Shown: positions 51,638 to 61,108 of the stretch, in pieces
How positions within the stretch are numbered: position 1 is the stretch's first letter
Layout of the letters: the number at the start of each line of letters is the position of its first letter
DNA from: Thermohahella caldifontis
GTDB taxonomy: Bacteria > Pseudomonadota > Gammaproteobacteria > Pseudomonadales > Oleiphilaceae
Assembly: GCF_041153465.1 (NCBI RefSeq)
Contig: NZ_CP154858.1
Coordinates: 3,348,001-3,412,000 of the forward strand
Length of the DNA stretch: 64,000 nt
Direction: 5' to 3'
Notes under the pieces: model-generated
Database searches by the model: none
What the model saw: the letters and a program-made list of their open reading frames with translations, nothing else
Told to the model about the DNA's origin: nothing
Program-made: the position numbers and the translations under genes

Positions 51638-53089
51638 TCATGACGGGAGCGTGATACCTGCGCCGTACAGGTGCAGGGTATCCGGCAACCTGAGTACGGC
51701 ATAGGCGAGCCAGAGCACCGCCACCGCCAGTACCATCCTGTAGCCCTGTGTACCCGGCCAGACCGGACGCCGATCGAGCGGGCTGAAGAGCACCCGGAAC
51801 GTGGCCACCAGAAAGAGGCCCCAGAGCCATCCCCCTGCCACGTCAGTCATCCAGTGGACGCCCAGCACCACCCGGGAAATGCCCACAAGCAGCGGAAAGG
51901 GGGCCGCCATCAGGTAAATTCGCCAGCGCTCCCGCCTGGGACGTTCCCGTGCAATGAAGGTCGCCAGCAGGCCCGTCAGCACCGTGGCCCCTACGGCATG
52001 TCCGCTCGGGAAGGCGCCGCTGTGGAAAACCGCTCCGCCGTCTGGCCGGACGATACCAAAGGCCTGTTTCATGGCCGAGGTGGACAGGTGCGTCATCAGT
52101 CCGGTGAGCATGACACCCACGGCGGCCTGCCAGTGCCGCCCGGTGACCCATAGCCCCGCCACAATCGCCATGAAGCCCAGATAGAGAAATGCCGGATCAC
52201 CCAGTGTCGTGATCACGGCCATGGCCGAGCGTACCCCGAGCGCCTGGAGAACGGTGACCTCTCCGGCAATCCACTGGTTCAGAATCCAGATGCGATGCCC
52301 GTGTACCACCAGCAGCGCCAGCAATGCAAAGGCCACCAGACTGCTCAACGCCAGGAGCAGGGACGGAAGCGGATACTCGGGGTATCCGTGCCGGTAACTG
52401 GCCATGCGCCGCATCCACAGGCGAACCACTGCCCATTGGCGTGCATGGCGCACAAGCCAGTTGTAGAACCGCCCTTCCGGGCGTACGTGCCAGTGGAGGA
52501 GTGAAAAGAGACCGGCCAGGGCCCCCAGCAGCAGCACCAGTGAAATCAGTGTCGGGTAAAAGCCGGGTGGAACCGTTCGCTCGTCTGAGACGGAAAGCCC
52601 GACACCATAGCCGGGCAGCAGGTACACCGGCGCCCAGCCCAGCGCCGAGATGAAATTGAAGAGCAGGAAACGCCCTGCCGGCATGCCGAACATGCCTGCC
52701 ACCAGCGGCATGATGGCGCGCAGGGGGCCGACAAAGCGGCCCAGCACGATACTTTTGCCGCCATGCTGGTGGAAGAAGCGTTCCCCCTGATCCAGCAGGT
52801 TCGGATAGCGATTCAGTGGCCACAGTGTCCGGATGCGCTCATGAAAGATCCGCCCCAGTGCAAAGCTGATCCCGTCTCCCAACAGCGCACCCACCACACC
52901 GGCTACCAGGATTTCCCAGACAGGAATGCCTGCACTGCCGGCCAATCCTGCCGCACCGAAGAGCAGGACAACACCGGGCACGATCATCCCGGCTATGGCC
53001 AGCGATTCCACCAGGGACAGAAAGGCTACGGCAAAGGTGATCCAGTCCGGATGGGCATTGAGCCAATCGAGGAAGACCTGACCGTCCAT
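51638..53089 (-). CDS. DedA-PAP2 fusion membrane protein
   Basis: A 483-residue polytopic protein. The N-terminal half (about 1-200) is a DedA/SNARE-associated domain with GAALGDGISF-like VGALLGDGISFALGR, NLLDQGERFFHQHGGKSIVLGRFVGPLRAIMPLVAGMFGMP. The C-terminal half (about 270-445) is a PAP2 phosphatase with KQAFGIVRP, SGAFPSGHAVGATVLTG and ISRVVLGVHWMTDVAGG, all three motifs intact. Such fusions are taken to recycle undecaprenyl or other lipid phosphates, with DedA as the flippase. It shares one base with the upstream GGDEF-like gene (TGATG). Confidence 0.93.
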   Translation of the reverse strand: MDGQVFLDWLNAHPDWITFAVAFLSLVESLAIAGMIVPGVVLLFGAAGLAGSAGIPVWEILVAGVVGALLGDGISFALGRIFHERIRTLWPLNRYPNLLDQGERFFHQHGGKSIVLGRFVGPLRAIMPLVAGMFGMPAGRFLLFNFISALGWAPVYLLPGYGVGLSVSDERTVPPGFYPTLISLVLLLGALAGLFSLLHWHVRPEGRFYNWLVRHARQWAVVRLWMRRMASYRHGYPEYPLPSLLLALSSLVAFALLALLVVHGHRIWILNQWIAGEVTVLQALGVRSAMAVITTLGDPAFLYLGFMAIVAGLWVTGRHWQAAVGVMLTGLMTHLSTSAMKQAFGIVRPDGGAVFHSGAFPSGHAVGATVLTGLLATFIARERPRRERWRIYLMAAPFPLLVGISRVVLGVHWMTDVAGGWLWGLFLVATFRVLFSPLDRRPVWPGTQGYRMVLAVAVLWLAYAVLRLPDTLHLYGAGITLPS

Positions 53090-54096
53090 CACGCTGCGTC
53101 TGAGCCCACGAATTGTCCAAGCTGAACCCGGTTGTGACCGCTGGCCTGTGCCTGCTGCAGCGCCAGATCCACCACGTCACGCAGCGTGCGGTCTTCGGTC
53201 ATGCCGGCCGGACGCGTGAAGCAGCCGACACTGACTGTCAGCGAATGCACTTCCGGCCAGTCGGTTTCCTCAACCATCCGGCGAACACGTTCCGCAATGA
53301 CCAGCAGGCCTTCTTCGGGCGTGTTGGGCAACAACAGATAAAACCGTCCGTTGCGGTCATAGTAGAGGCTGTCGCCGGCACGCGTCATGCCCTGAAGTTG
53401 CCGTGCCAGAGCGACAATCACCTCCTGGGTAATGTTCTGGCCATGCACGTCCAGAAGCTGGTCGTAATAGTCCACTTCCAGTGCAATCAGGGAGAGCGGA
53501 TGCCCGGTGGTCTCGGAGCGGGACACTTCCTGTTTCAGCGTGAAGTCCAGATGGCGGAGATTGAATGCACCGGTCAGCGGATCATGATGCGTCTGGGTGA
53601 CGTAATAGCGGGTCTTGTGGTGATAGAGATACGCATACATGCCGGCAAGACCTGCCAGCAGCGCATAGCTGGTGGCAAACCTCAGACTGTCATAAAACCC
53701 GCTCTGCCATCCCAGCGCAACCGCCATGAGTACCAGAATGCCGGTATTGACCCGAAAGGCCGTTCTCAGCGGCAGGACAATGAAGCTGATCAATGCAACG
53801 GCATAAAGCCAGTGCACCGCCGCGGGATGGCCAGCGAGGATCAGCCAGAAGACGCCAGCCACCGGCGTGACCAGAATCAGAACATGCCCCGGCTGGTGTT
53901 GCGGACGGTTGCGCATCCACCAGCTCAGTACCGCGCCGCCGGCCCAGACCGGCACCAGCATCAGACCGATGTAGAACAGATCGTAAAGGCCGTAACGGAC
54001 ATTCTGGAGCGCCATCAGCAGAAATAGAGCGGCGAGGCCCAGATACAGGGTGACCAGGGTGCGCGCCCGCAACAGGTTTTCATTGCGAATCTGCAT
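53089..54096 (-). CDS. Membrane-anchored GGDEF-fold protein with lost GGDEF motif (second of pair)
   Basis: A 335-residue protein. Five or six membrane helices fill the first 165 residues, followed by a GGDEF-type domain (HHDPLTGAFNLRHLDFTLKQEVSRSETTGHPLSLIALEVDYYDQLLDVHG). The active-site loop reads SLYYDRNGRFYLLLP where RYGGDEFxxLLP is expected, so the signature is gone and diguanylate cyclase activity is unlikely. GGGAGG lies six bases before the ATG, which rules out a start at 54114. It overlaps the first paralogue by 17 bases and couples to DedA-PAP2. Confidence 0.85.
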   Translation of the reverse strand: MQIRNENLLRARTLVTLYLGLAALFLLMALQNVRYGLYDLFYIGLMLVPVWAGGAVLSWWMRNRPQHQPGHVLILVTPVAGVFWLILAGHPAAVHWLYAVALISFIVLPLRTAFRVNTGILVLMAVALGWQSGFYDSLRFATSYALLAGLAGMYAYLYHHKTRYYVTQTHHDPLTGAFNLRHLDFTLKQEVSRSETTGHPLSLIALEVDYYDQLLDVHGQNITQEVIVALARQLQGMTRAGDSLYYDRNGRFYLLLPNTPEEGLLVIAERVRRMVEETDWPEVHSLTVSVGCFTRPAGMTEDRTLRDVVDLALQQAQASGHNRVQLGQFVGSDAA

Positions 54097-55108
54097 GGAC
54101 GCCTCCCTGTTCACTCTCCTCGGGTGCCAGCTCCTCGAAGGCCACGCTCTGGCTTGGTCCCTGTCGCCGTGCCTGCTCCAGCGCCATCAGGGCATGTCGG
54201 ATCAGGCTGTGGGCATCATCGCCGGCGTTGAGCGTCACCAATCCCACGCTCGCCGTCACCGCCTGCCGGTCATCGCTGAGTGTCTCGCGGATGGCGCGCC
54301 GCAGGCGGGTACTGGTCTTCAGTGCTGCCCGGGATCCGGTATGGGGGAGGATGATCACGAAGCGCGTGTCGTCATGGCGGTAATAGCTGTCAAACAGTCT
54401 CAGCGTCCCGTGCAGCAGGCGGCCCAGCCGGTGCAGCAGCAGATCCCGGCCTTCCTCGTCCAGGCCTGCAACGCTTTCCGGATCCAGTCCCAGTGCCATG
54501 ACGGACAGGTCCGTTCCCTCGCGCTCACTGCGCTGGATTTCCTTTTCCAGATCCTGGATCAGATATTCCCGCGTCAGCGCCTGAGTCAGATTGTCCGTCT
54601 TCCTCAGGGGCTTGAGCTGCTCCTCGCGAATCTCCCTGAGATACACAAAGGCCACGGTCAGCATGAGCACGGCGAGGTAGGTGAAGAAGATCTGAATGCG
54701 CTCCGGGCCGTGATACAGGGTGACCAGGGCCGCGGAAAGGACCAGTGAATACACTGTGACCAGCGTGGTCGCCACCTTCAGCCGATAGATGAGAAAGGCC
54801 ACGAGCGGCACCAGATAGCTCCAGTGCTCGGCCGTTTGAGGAAAGCGTGCCACAGCCACCAGCGTCAGCAGGCAGAGCAGGGCCATGAGGGCATTGGAGA
54901 GATTTTCGAAGGCACGCTGATGCCCGTGTGCTACGAACCAGCTGTTGATCCACAGCAGCGCACCGAAGGCACCGGCGATGGCCGCCACCGGATAGCGCCC
55001 GCTGATGAGGCAGCCCAGCATCAGCACGGCCATCACAAAGGCTGCGAGGCGATAAACGCGGCAGCGCAACTGGTCATTCAATTCTATGGGGGTTATCATT
55101 CCTGCCAT
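54080..55108 (-). CDS. Membrane-anchored GGDEF-fold protein with lost GGDEF motif (first of pair)
   Basis: A 342-residue paralogue of its downstream neighbour: about five membrane helices in residues 18-155, then a cyclase fold (KTDNLTQALTREYLIQDLEKEIQRSEREGTDLSVMALGLDPESVAGLDEEG). The active loop reads SYYRHDDTRFVIILPHTG in place of RxGGDEFxxLLP, so the GGDEF residues are missing. The rest of the fold is preserved (RLRRAIRETL; AVTASVGLVTLNAGDDAHSLIRHALMALEQAR), which suggests selection for binding or regulation. It leads the three-gene operon. Confidence 0.85.
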   Translation of the reverse strand: MAGMITPIELNDQLRCRVYRLAAFVMAVLMLGCLISGRYPVAAIAGAFGALLWINSWFVAHGHQRAFENLSNALMALLCLLTLVAVARFPQTAEHWSYLVPLVAFLIYRLKVATTLVTVYSLVLSAALVTLYHGPERIQIFFTYLAVLMLTVAFVYLREIREEQLKPLRKTDNLTQALTREYLIQDLEKEIQRSEREGTDLSVMALGLDPESVAGLDEEGRDLLLHRLGRLLHGTLRLFDSYYRHDDTRFVIILPHTGSRAALKTSTRLRRAIRETLSDDRQAVTASVGLVTLNAGDDAHSLIRHALMALEQARRQGPSQSVAFEELAPEESEQGGVHADSQ

Positions 55109-55221
55109 GGAATACGCCTTGAGGTCTTTTTTTGTTTGGCCTGTTTGAGGCCAGTATAATACCGCAGCCTGTGTTAGTCAGGCTCAGACGCAAGAAAATC
55201 CTGAGTGGGGAATCGTACGGG

Positions 55222-56475
55222 ATGGATGTCAAAGCTTACATGATCGAAACCGGGCAGCGGGCCAGAGAGGCGTCCCGGGCCATGGCGCGGGCCAGTACTG
55301 CCGAAAAGAATGCTGCACTGAACGCCATTGCCGAGGCACTTGAAGCGTCCCGCGAAGCGCTTGCCGGGGCCAACCGGAAGGATCTGGAAGCCGGCCGCGC
55401 CAACGGGCTGGATGCGGCCATGCTGGACCGGCTGGAGCTGACGCCGGCACGTATTGACGGCATGATTGAGGGGCTGAAGCAGGTGGGCGCGTTGCCGGAT
55501 CCGGTCGGCGAGATCACGGATGTGAAATATCGCCCCTCCGGCATTCAGGTGGGCAAGATGCGTGTTCCCCTGGGTGTGATCGGTATCATTTACGAATCCC
55601 GGCCCAACGTGACCGTGGAAGCAGCGAGCCTCTGCCTCAAATCCGGCAATGCCACCATCCTGCGCGGGGGCAGTGAGGCCATTCATTCCAATCAGGCCAT
55701 CGCAGCCTGCATCCGTCGCGGACTGGAAGCGGCCGGCCTGCCTCAGAGTGCCGTACAGGTGGTGGAAACCACAGACCGTGAAGCTGTGGGGCACCTGATT
55801 ACCATGCAGGAATACGTGGACGTGATCGTGCCGCGTGGCGGCAAGGGACTGATCGAGCGGATCAGCCGGGAAGCCCGGGTGCCGGTCATCAAGCATCTGG
55901 ACGGGATCTGCCACGTCTATATCGACAGAGATGCAGATCCGGACAAGGCCCACCGCATCGCACTGAACGCCAAGACCCACCGCTACGGTGTCTGCAACGC
56001 CATGGAAACCCTGCTGGTTCACGAGGCCGTGGTGGCCCGTGTGCTGCCCGGCCTGGCGACTGCCTTTGGGGAGAAGGGCGTGGAACTGCGTGGCTGCGAG
56101 CGCACCCGGCAGATCATTGATGCCCTGCCGGCGACGGAAGAGGACTGGTCCACCGAATACCTGGCGCCCATCCTGTCCATCCGGGTGCTGGACAGCATGG
56201 AAGCGGCCATCGGGCATATCAATACCTACGGCTCTCACCATACGGACGCCATCGTGACCGAAAACTACACCCGGGCACGCCACTTCCTGAGCGAGGTGGA
56301 TTCGAGCTCGGTCATGGTCAATGCCTCAACCCGTTTTGCTGACGGCTTCGAGTACGGACTGGGTGCGGAAATCGGCATTTCGACCGACAAGATTCACGCC
56401 CGGGGCCCTGTCGGTCTGGAAGGGCTGACCTCACAGAAATATGTCGTCTTCGGAGACGGCCACATCCGTGTCTGA
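55222..56475 (+). CDS. proA: Gamma-glutamyl phosphate reductase
   Basis: A 417-residue aldehyde-dehydrogenase-fold enzyme of proline synthesis that reduces glutamyl-5-phosphate to the semialdehyde. Motifs are GVIGIIYESRPNVTVEAASLCLKSGNATILRGGSEA, IVPRGGKGLIERI, the active Cys in HLDGICHVYID and VNASTRFADGFEYGLGAEIGISTDK. The chosen ATG gives the usual N-terminus (DVKAYMIETGQRAREASRAM), and an earlier in-frame ATG adds 30 unlike residues. It leads the proA-nadD-rsfS block. Confidence 0.97.
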   Translation: MDVKAYMIETGQRAREASRAMARASTAEKNAALNAIAEALEASREALAGANRKDLEAGRANGLDAAMLDRLELTPARIDGMIEGLKQVGALPDPVGEITDVKYRPSGIQVGKMRVPLGVIGIIYESRPNVTVEAASLCLKSGNATILRGGSEAIHSNQAIAACIRRGLEAAGLPQSAVQVVETTDREAVGHLITMQEYVDVIVPRGGKGLIERISREARVPVIKHLDGICHVYIDRDADPDKAHRIALNAKTHRYGVCNAMETLLVHEAVVARVLPGLATAFGEKGVELRGCERTRQIIDALPATEEDWSTEYLAPILSIRVLDSMEAAIGHINTYGSHHTDAIVTENYTRARHFLSEVDSSSVMVNASTRFADGFEYGLGAEIGISTDKIHARGPVGLEGLTSQKYVVFGDGHIRV

Positions 56476-57166
56476 CCCATCGGCATCCTGGTCTTCCGGC
56501 ATGCCCCCCGTCCGTATCCTGTACGGGGGGACCTTCGATCCCGTCCATGTGGCCCACCTGCGCAACGTGCTTGAAGCTCAGGCCGCCGTGGCCGACTGTC
56601 TCGGCGTGTCCACGGGGCGGGTACCGGTTCACCTGCTGCCCTGTGCACAGCCCGCGCACAGGGCCCAACCGGGTGCCGGTGCACAAGACCGCCTGCGCAT
56701 GCTGGAGAGCGCCATCGAGGGGGTGCCCGGATTTGTTGCCGATCCCCGCGAACTCTACCGTTCAGGCCCCAGCTATACGGTGGATACCCTGGCGTCGTTC
56801 CGTTACGAATTCGGACCGGACGTCGCACTGATCCTGCTCATGGGCCGTGATGCGTTCCGGAACTTTCATACCTGGCATCGCTGGTTGGAAATTGTCCGGC
56901 TGGCGCATATAATGGTCATGAACAGACCCGGAGAGGACAGGCCATTCGATGGCCCCGTAAAAGACCTGTTGAGTACACACGAGACCGATACACTTTTCGA
57001 TCTGATACACGCCCCGTTCGGGCGCATACACGAGCGCACGTTCAGATTGCTCGATATCTCATCCACCGAAATCCGGGCCGCCGTCGCAAACGGCAAGTCC
57101 ATTCGCTATCTGGTGCCGGATGGTGTCTACACCCATATTCAGACCCACCGGCTCTATCAGCAGTGA
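56468..57166 (+). CDS. nadD: Nicotinate-nucleotide adenylyltransferase
   Basis: A 232-residue enzyme of NAD synthesis that adenylates nicotinate mononucleotide. The nucleotidyltransferase motif is LYGGTFDPVHVAHLRN, and the second signature is LLDISSTEIRAAVANGKSIRYLVPDGV. The start is uncertain: GTG at 56468 overlaps the proA stop and would couple the two, while ATG at 56501 (PPVRILYGG) gives the shorter form seen in most homologues. rsfS follows after 44 bases, the standard nadD-rsfS-rlmH order. Confidence 0.94.
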   Translation: MSDPSASWSSGMPPVRILYGGTFDPVHVAHLRNVLEAQAAVADCLGVSTGRVPVHLLPCAQPAHRAQPGAGAQDRLRMLESAIEGVPGFVADPRELYRSGPSYTVDTLASFRYEFGPDVALILLMGRDAFRNFHTWHRWLEIVRLAHIMVMNRPGEDRPFDGPVKDLLSTHETDTLFDLIHAPFGRIHERTFRLLDISSTEIRAAVANGKSIRYLVPDGVYTHIQTHRLYQQ

Positions 57167-57210
57167 TAGTCGGCCATGATTCCATTCATTCCCCTGTGAA
57201 ACCGGAGCCT

Positions 57211-57579
57211 ATGCAAGCCAACGAATTGAAAGATCTTGTTGTCAATGCCCTGGATGACATGAAAGCCAAGGATATCCGAGTGCTGGATGTGCATGACCGC
57301 ACCAGCGTGACGGATTACATGATCATTGCCAGCGGAAACTCCAACCGGCACGTCAAGTCCATCGCCGACAACGTGGTCTCGGAAGCCCGCGAGCAGGGCA
57401 TCCGGGCCCAGGGCGTCGAAGGTGGCGGCACATCCGACTGGATCCTGGTGGATCTGGGCGATGTGGTCGTGCACGTCATGCTGCCCGCGGCACGGGAGTT
57501 CTACGATCTGGAGCGTTTCTGGGAGGATGCGCCTGCCGAAGGTGCCGCCTCCGAACCGCTTCAGTCTGCCGGGCACTGA
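57211..57579 (+). CDS. rsfS: Ribosomal silencing factor RsfS
   Basis: A 122-residue protein that binds L14 and blocks subunit joining in starved cells. The core is LKDLVVNALDDMKAKDIRVLDVHDRTSVTDYMIIASGNSNRHVKSIADNVV, followed by GGTSDWILVDLGDVVVHVMLPAAREFYDLERFW. The chosen ATG has CGGAG just upstream, and a start at 57163 would add 16 non-conserved residues. It lies in the conserved block before rlmH (4-base gap). Confidence 0.97.
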   Translation: MQANELKDLVVNALDDMKAKDIRVLDVHDRTSVTDYMIIASGNSNRHVKSIADNVVSEAREQGIRAQGVEGGGTSDWILVDLGDVVVHVMLPAAREFYDLERFWEDAPAEGAASEPLQSAGH

Positions 57580-57583
57580 TCAC

Positions 57584-58054
57584 ATGCGGATTCGCCTGCT
57601 TGCCGTGGGGGAACGGATGCCCGGCTGGGTGCAGGCCGGTTACGAGGAATACAGCAAGCGCATGCCCCGTGACATGGCGCTGGAGCTGGTCGAAGTGCCG
57701 GCTGCACGGCGGACCCGCAACACGTCTTCCGCAAAACTGTGCATGGATGAGGGCGAGCGTCTGCTTGCCCGACTCAGGGACACCGACTACGTGGTGGCGC
57801 TGGATGTCGGTGGCAAGTCTCACAGCACCGAATCCCTGTCCGAATGGATGGGAACATGGCGCATGATGGGGCGGGATGTGGCACTGCTGATCGGAGGTCC
57901 GGACGGCCTGTCCGATGCGGTGCTGGGTCGTGCCGATGCACGCTGGTCGCTGTCACCGCTCACCCTGCCGCACCCCCTGGTTCGCATTGTTCTGGCCGAA
58001 CAACTTTATCGTGCCTGGACCCTGCTGAGCGGTCACCCCTACCACAGAGCCTGA
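57584..58054 (+). CDS. rlmH: 23S rRNA (pseudouridine-1915-N3)-methyltransferase RlmH
   Basis: A 156-residue SPOUT methyltransferase acting on the 70S ribosome. The conserved start IRLLAVGERMPGWVQAGYEEYSKRMP, the knot LLIGGPDGLSDAVL and the C-terminal HPLVRIVLAEQLYRAWTLLSGHPYHRA identify it. It follows rsfS by four bases and precedes mrdA by six. It is linked to the cell-elongation genes in nearly all Gammaproteobacteria. Confidence 0.98.
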   Translation: MRIRLLAVGERMPGWVQAGYEEYSKRMPRDMALELVEVPAARRTRNTSSAKLCMDEGERLLARLRDTDYVVALDVGGKSHSTESLSEWMGTWRMMGRDVALLIGGPDGLSDAVLGRADARWSLSPLTLPHPLVRIVLAEQLYRAWTLLSGHPYHRA

Positions 58055-58060
58055 GACCCC

Positions 58061-59935
58061 ATGGCCGTCAGTGAACTGAAGGACCCCAGACGCGAACGGC
58101 GCATTTTCCTTGCCCGGGCCATCGTCAGCGTCATCGTCATGCTCGGCTGCTTCGCGGTACTCGCCTGGCGTTACGGCTACCTGCAGATCGAGCAGCACAA
58201 GGTGTATCGTACCTTGTCGGACAAGAACCGGATGCAGTTGCAGAGCATTCCGCCCACCCGCGGACTCATCCTGGACCGGAACGGCAACCTGATTGCCGAC
58301 AACCAGCCGACCTTCTCGCTGCTGATCGTGCCCGAGCACGTGAAGGACATGTCCGGGCTCATTGATGAGCTCGGGATGCTGATCGAACTGGACGAAGACG
58401 ATCTGGAGTCCTTTGAGAAGCGCCTCAGACGCAGGCGCAGGCCATATGAGGGGGTTGCCATTCGCAGCCGCCTGACTGATGAGGAAATCGCACGCATTGC
58501 GGTCAATCGTCACCGTCTCAAGGGGGTGGAAATCAGCGCCGAGCTGATTCGCAGTTATCCTTACGGCGACCTGTTCGCCCATGCGGTGGGTTATGTGGGA
58601 CGGATCAACGAACGTGAGCTGGAAAAGCTGGATCCGGCGGATTATGACGGTACCCATTACATCGGCAAGACCGGGGTGGAGCGCTTCTACGAAGATCTGC
58701 TGCATGGTGATGCCGGTTTTCAGACCGTGGAAAAGGATGCCCGCATGCAGGTGCTTCGGGTATTGGACAAGACGCCACCCGTGCCCGGCAAGGATCTGCG
58801 CCTGACGCTGGATGTCCGGCTGCAGCAGGTGGCAGCCGACGCGCTGAAGGGGCAGCGCGGGGCAGTGGTGGCCATCGATCCCCGTGACGGGGGAATTCTG
58901 GCGCTGGTCAGCCAGCCGGCGTTTGACCCCAACTGGTTCGTCACGGGTATCAGCACCAAACGCTACTCGGTCTTGCGCGATTCCCTTGATCTGCCCCTGT
59001 TCAACCGGGCGACCCGGGGACGCTACCCGCCCGGCTCCACGATCAAGCCGGTGATTGCCCTGGCCGGACTGGACACCGGAGTGGTCACTCCGGAGTATCG
59101 TCTCTGGGATCCGGGTTGGTATCAGCTGGAAGGCGACGACCGGCTGTACCGAGACTGGAAACGCGGTGGTCATGGATGGGTGGATCTGAATATCTCGCTT
59201 GCCGAGTCCTGTGACGTGTATTTCTACGATCTGGCCTACAAACTGGGTGTGGACAGAATGGCCCAGTATCTGGCCATGTTCGGGATCGGCAGCGTCACTG
59301 CCGATGATGTGGTGGATGCCAGCGCCGGAATTCTGCCCACGCGGGAATGGAAGCGAGCGGTCAGGGGGCGCAAGTGGTATCACGGTGATTCACTGAACAT
59401 GGGCATCGGACAGGGGTTCATGGTCACCACGCCGCTGCAGCTGGCCACCATGACGGCCGTGCTGGCCAATCGCGGCAAATGGGTGGTGCCTCATCTGCTG
59501 CAGAACGCCGGTGATGAAGTCTGGACACCACGTGAAGTTCATCCCGATGTGTCGGTCAAGAATCCCTGGGCCTGGTCTCATGTGATCAAGGGCATGGAAG
59601 CGGTCATGCATGACAGGCATGGCACGGCGCGCCGTTCTGCCCTGGGTGCACCCTACCGGATGGCAGGCAAGACGGGGACGGCTCAGGTGGTGGGTATCCC
59701 GCAGGGTGAGAAATACAACAAGGAAGAATTGGCCGAGCGGCTTCAGGATCATGCCCTCTTCGTGGGCTTCGCGCCGCTGGATGACCCGAAAATTGCCGTC
59801 GCAGTGGTCGTGGAAAACGGCGGTGGCGGCAGTACGGCGGCAGCCCCCATCGCCCGAAAGCTCTTTGATGCCTGGCTGCTCGACCGGACGCCGGAAGAGC
59901 TGGACGGAACGGAAGTGGCGGAGAACAGACCATGA
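58061..59935 (+). CDS. mrdA: Penicillin-binding protein 2 (elongasome transpeptidase)
   Basis: A 624-residue monofunctional class B PBP, the transpeptidase of the rod complex. It has a single N-terminal membrane anchor (about 18-40), a pedestal domain (RGLILDRNGNLIADNQPTFSLLIVPEHV), and the penicillin-binding domain with SxxK in YPPGSTIKPVIAL, SxN-type SCDVYF, and KTG in AGKTGTAQVV. Length and motifs match MrdA. Its stop overlaps the rodA start by four bases (ATGA), coupling it to its glycosyltransferase partner. Confidence 0.98.
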   Translation: MAVSELKDPRRERRIFLARAIVSVIVMLGCFAVLAWRYGYLQIEQHKVYRTLSDKNRMQLQSIPPTRGLILDRNGNLIADNQPTFSLLIVPEHVKDMSGLIDELGMLIELDEDDLESFEKRLRRRRRPYEGVAIRSRLTDEEIARIAVNRHRLKGVEISAELIRSYPYGDLFAHAVGYVGRINERELEKLDPADYDGTHYIGKTGVERFYEDLLHGDAGFQTVEKDARMQVLRVLDKTPPVPGKDLRLTLDVRLQQVAADALKGQRGAVVAIDPRDGGILALVSQPAFDPNWFVTGISTKRYSVLRDSLDLPLFNRATRGRYPPGSTIKPVIALAGLDTGVVTPEYRLWDPGWYQLEGDDRLYRDWKRGGHGWVDLNISLAESCDVYFYDLAYKLGVDRMAQYLAMFGIGSVTADDVVDASAGILPTREWKRAVRGRKWYHGDSLNMGIGQGFMVTTPLQLATMTAVLANRGKWVVPHLLQNAGDEVWTPREVHPDVSVKNPWAWSHVIKGMEAVMHDRHGTARRSALGAPYRMAGKTGTAQVVGIPQGEKYNKEELAERLQDHALFVGFAPLDDPKIAVAVVVENGGGGSTAAAPIARKLFDAWLLDRTPEELDGTEVAENRP

Positions 59936-61077
59936 GTCAGCGTGATTTTGTCCGGCAGCTCGAGCATGGACCCGGCTGGTCATCCAGCCGGCTGGGAGAC
60001 AAGCTCCACCTTGACTGGCTGCTGATGGCGCTGGTGCTGATGGTGTGTCTGGGGGGGCTGGTCGTGCTCTACAGTGGTGCCGATGGCAATCTGAGCATGG
60101 TTTACCGGCAGGCTGCCTACATGGGGCTGGGATTTTGCAGCATGATCGTGCTGGCACAGATTCCGCCATCCACCTATCGCCGTTTTGCCTTGCCCGTCTA
60201 TCTGATGGGCATTGTCCTGCTGGTGGCCACCCTGTTTGCCGGTACCGATGCCAAGGGGGCACAGCGCTGGCTGGCCATCCCGGGGCTGGGCATCCGGGTT
60301 CAGCCCTCGGAACTGATGAAGGTTGCGGTGCCGGTCATGGTCGGGGCTTACCTCTCCCGGAGGAGTTTGCCGCCTTCTCTCAAGCATTTGCTGGGCGCGC
60401 TGCTGATTTGTCTGGTCCCCGCTCTGCTGATCTTCAGGCAGCCGGATCTGGGGACGGCCATACTCGTCGCGGCATCCGGCATCTTCGTGATTTTCATGGC
60501 AGGTCTGAGCTGGCGCTGGATTGCCGGCTTTGCGGTGATTGTGGCCATCGGCGCGCCCCTGTTCTGGTTTTATGGGATGCATGACTACCAGAAACAGCGG
60601 GTGCTCACCTTTCTGGATCCCTCTCAGGACCCTCTGGGAGCCGGGTGGAACATCATTCAGTCCGAAACCGCAATCGGCTCGGGAGGACTCTGGGGCAAGG
60701 GCTGGCTGCAAGGCACGCAATCCCACCTGGACTTCCTGCCCGAAAGTCATACCGATTTCATTATTGCCGTGCTGGCGGAAGAGTTTGGCTATGTGGGGGT
60801 GCTGGCCCTGCTGACGCTTTACGCGCTCATCATCGGCCGCGGGATGTATCTGGCCGTGACCGCTCAGGATACCTTTTCAAGGCTGGTGGCGGGAGCCCTG
60901 GTCCTGACCTTTTTCGTCTACGTGGTGGTGAACATGGGGATGGTCAGCGGTCTGCTGCCCATTGTCGGTGTGCCGTTGCCATTGATCAGTTACGGCGGCA
61001 CGTCCATACTGACATTGCTGAGCGCGTTTGGCATGATCATGTCCATGCACAGTCACCGGCGAATGCTGGGTTATTGA
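59932..61077 (+). CDS. rodA: Peptidoglycan glycosyltransferase RodA
   Basis: A 381-residue, ten-helix SEDS protein that polymerises glycan strands with PBP2. Hallmarks are GTDAKGAQRWLAIPGLGIRVQPSELMKVAVPVMVGAYL, FRQPDLGTAILVAASG, GSGGLWGKGWLQGTQSHLDFLPESHTDFI and the final PIVGVPLPLISYGGTSILTLLSAFGM. It is co-translated with mrdA. Inner membrane, side-wall growth. Confidence 0.98.
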   Translation: MSQRDFVRQLEHGPGWSSSRLGDKLHLDWLLMALVLMVCLGGLVVLYSGADGNLSMVYRQAAYMGLGFCSMIVLAQIPPSTYRRFALPVYLMGIVLLVATLFAGTDAKGAQRWLAIPGLGIRVQPSELMKVAVPVMVGAYLSRRSLPPSLKHLLGALLICLVPALLIFRQPDLGTAILVAASGIFVIFMAGLSWRWIAGFAVIVAIGAPLFWFYGMHDYQKQRVLTFLDPSQDPLGAGWNIIQSETAIGSGGLWGKGWLQGTQSHLDFLPESHTDFIIAVLAEEFGYVGVLALLTLYALIIGRGMYLAVTAQDTFSRLVAGALVLTFFVYVVVNMGMVSGLLPIVGVPLPLISYGGTSILTLLSAFGMIMSMHSHRRMLGY

Positions 61078-61108
61078 TGCGGGGCACAACCATTCAGGGA
61101 ACCTGTAT

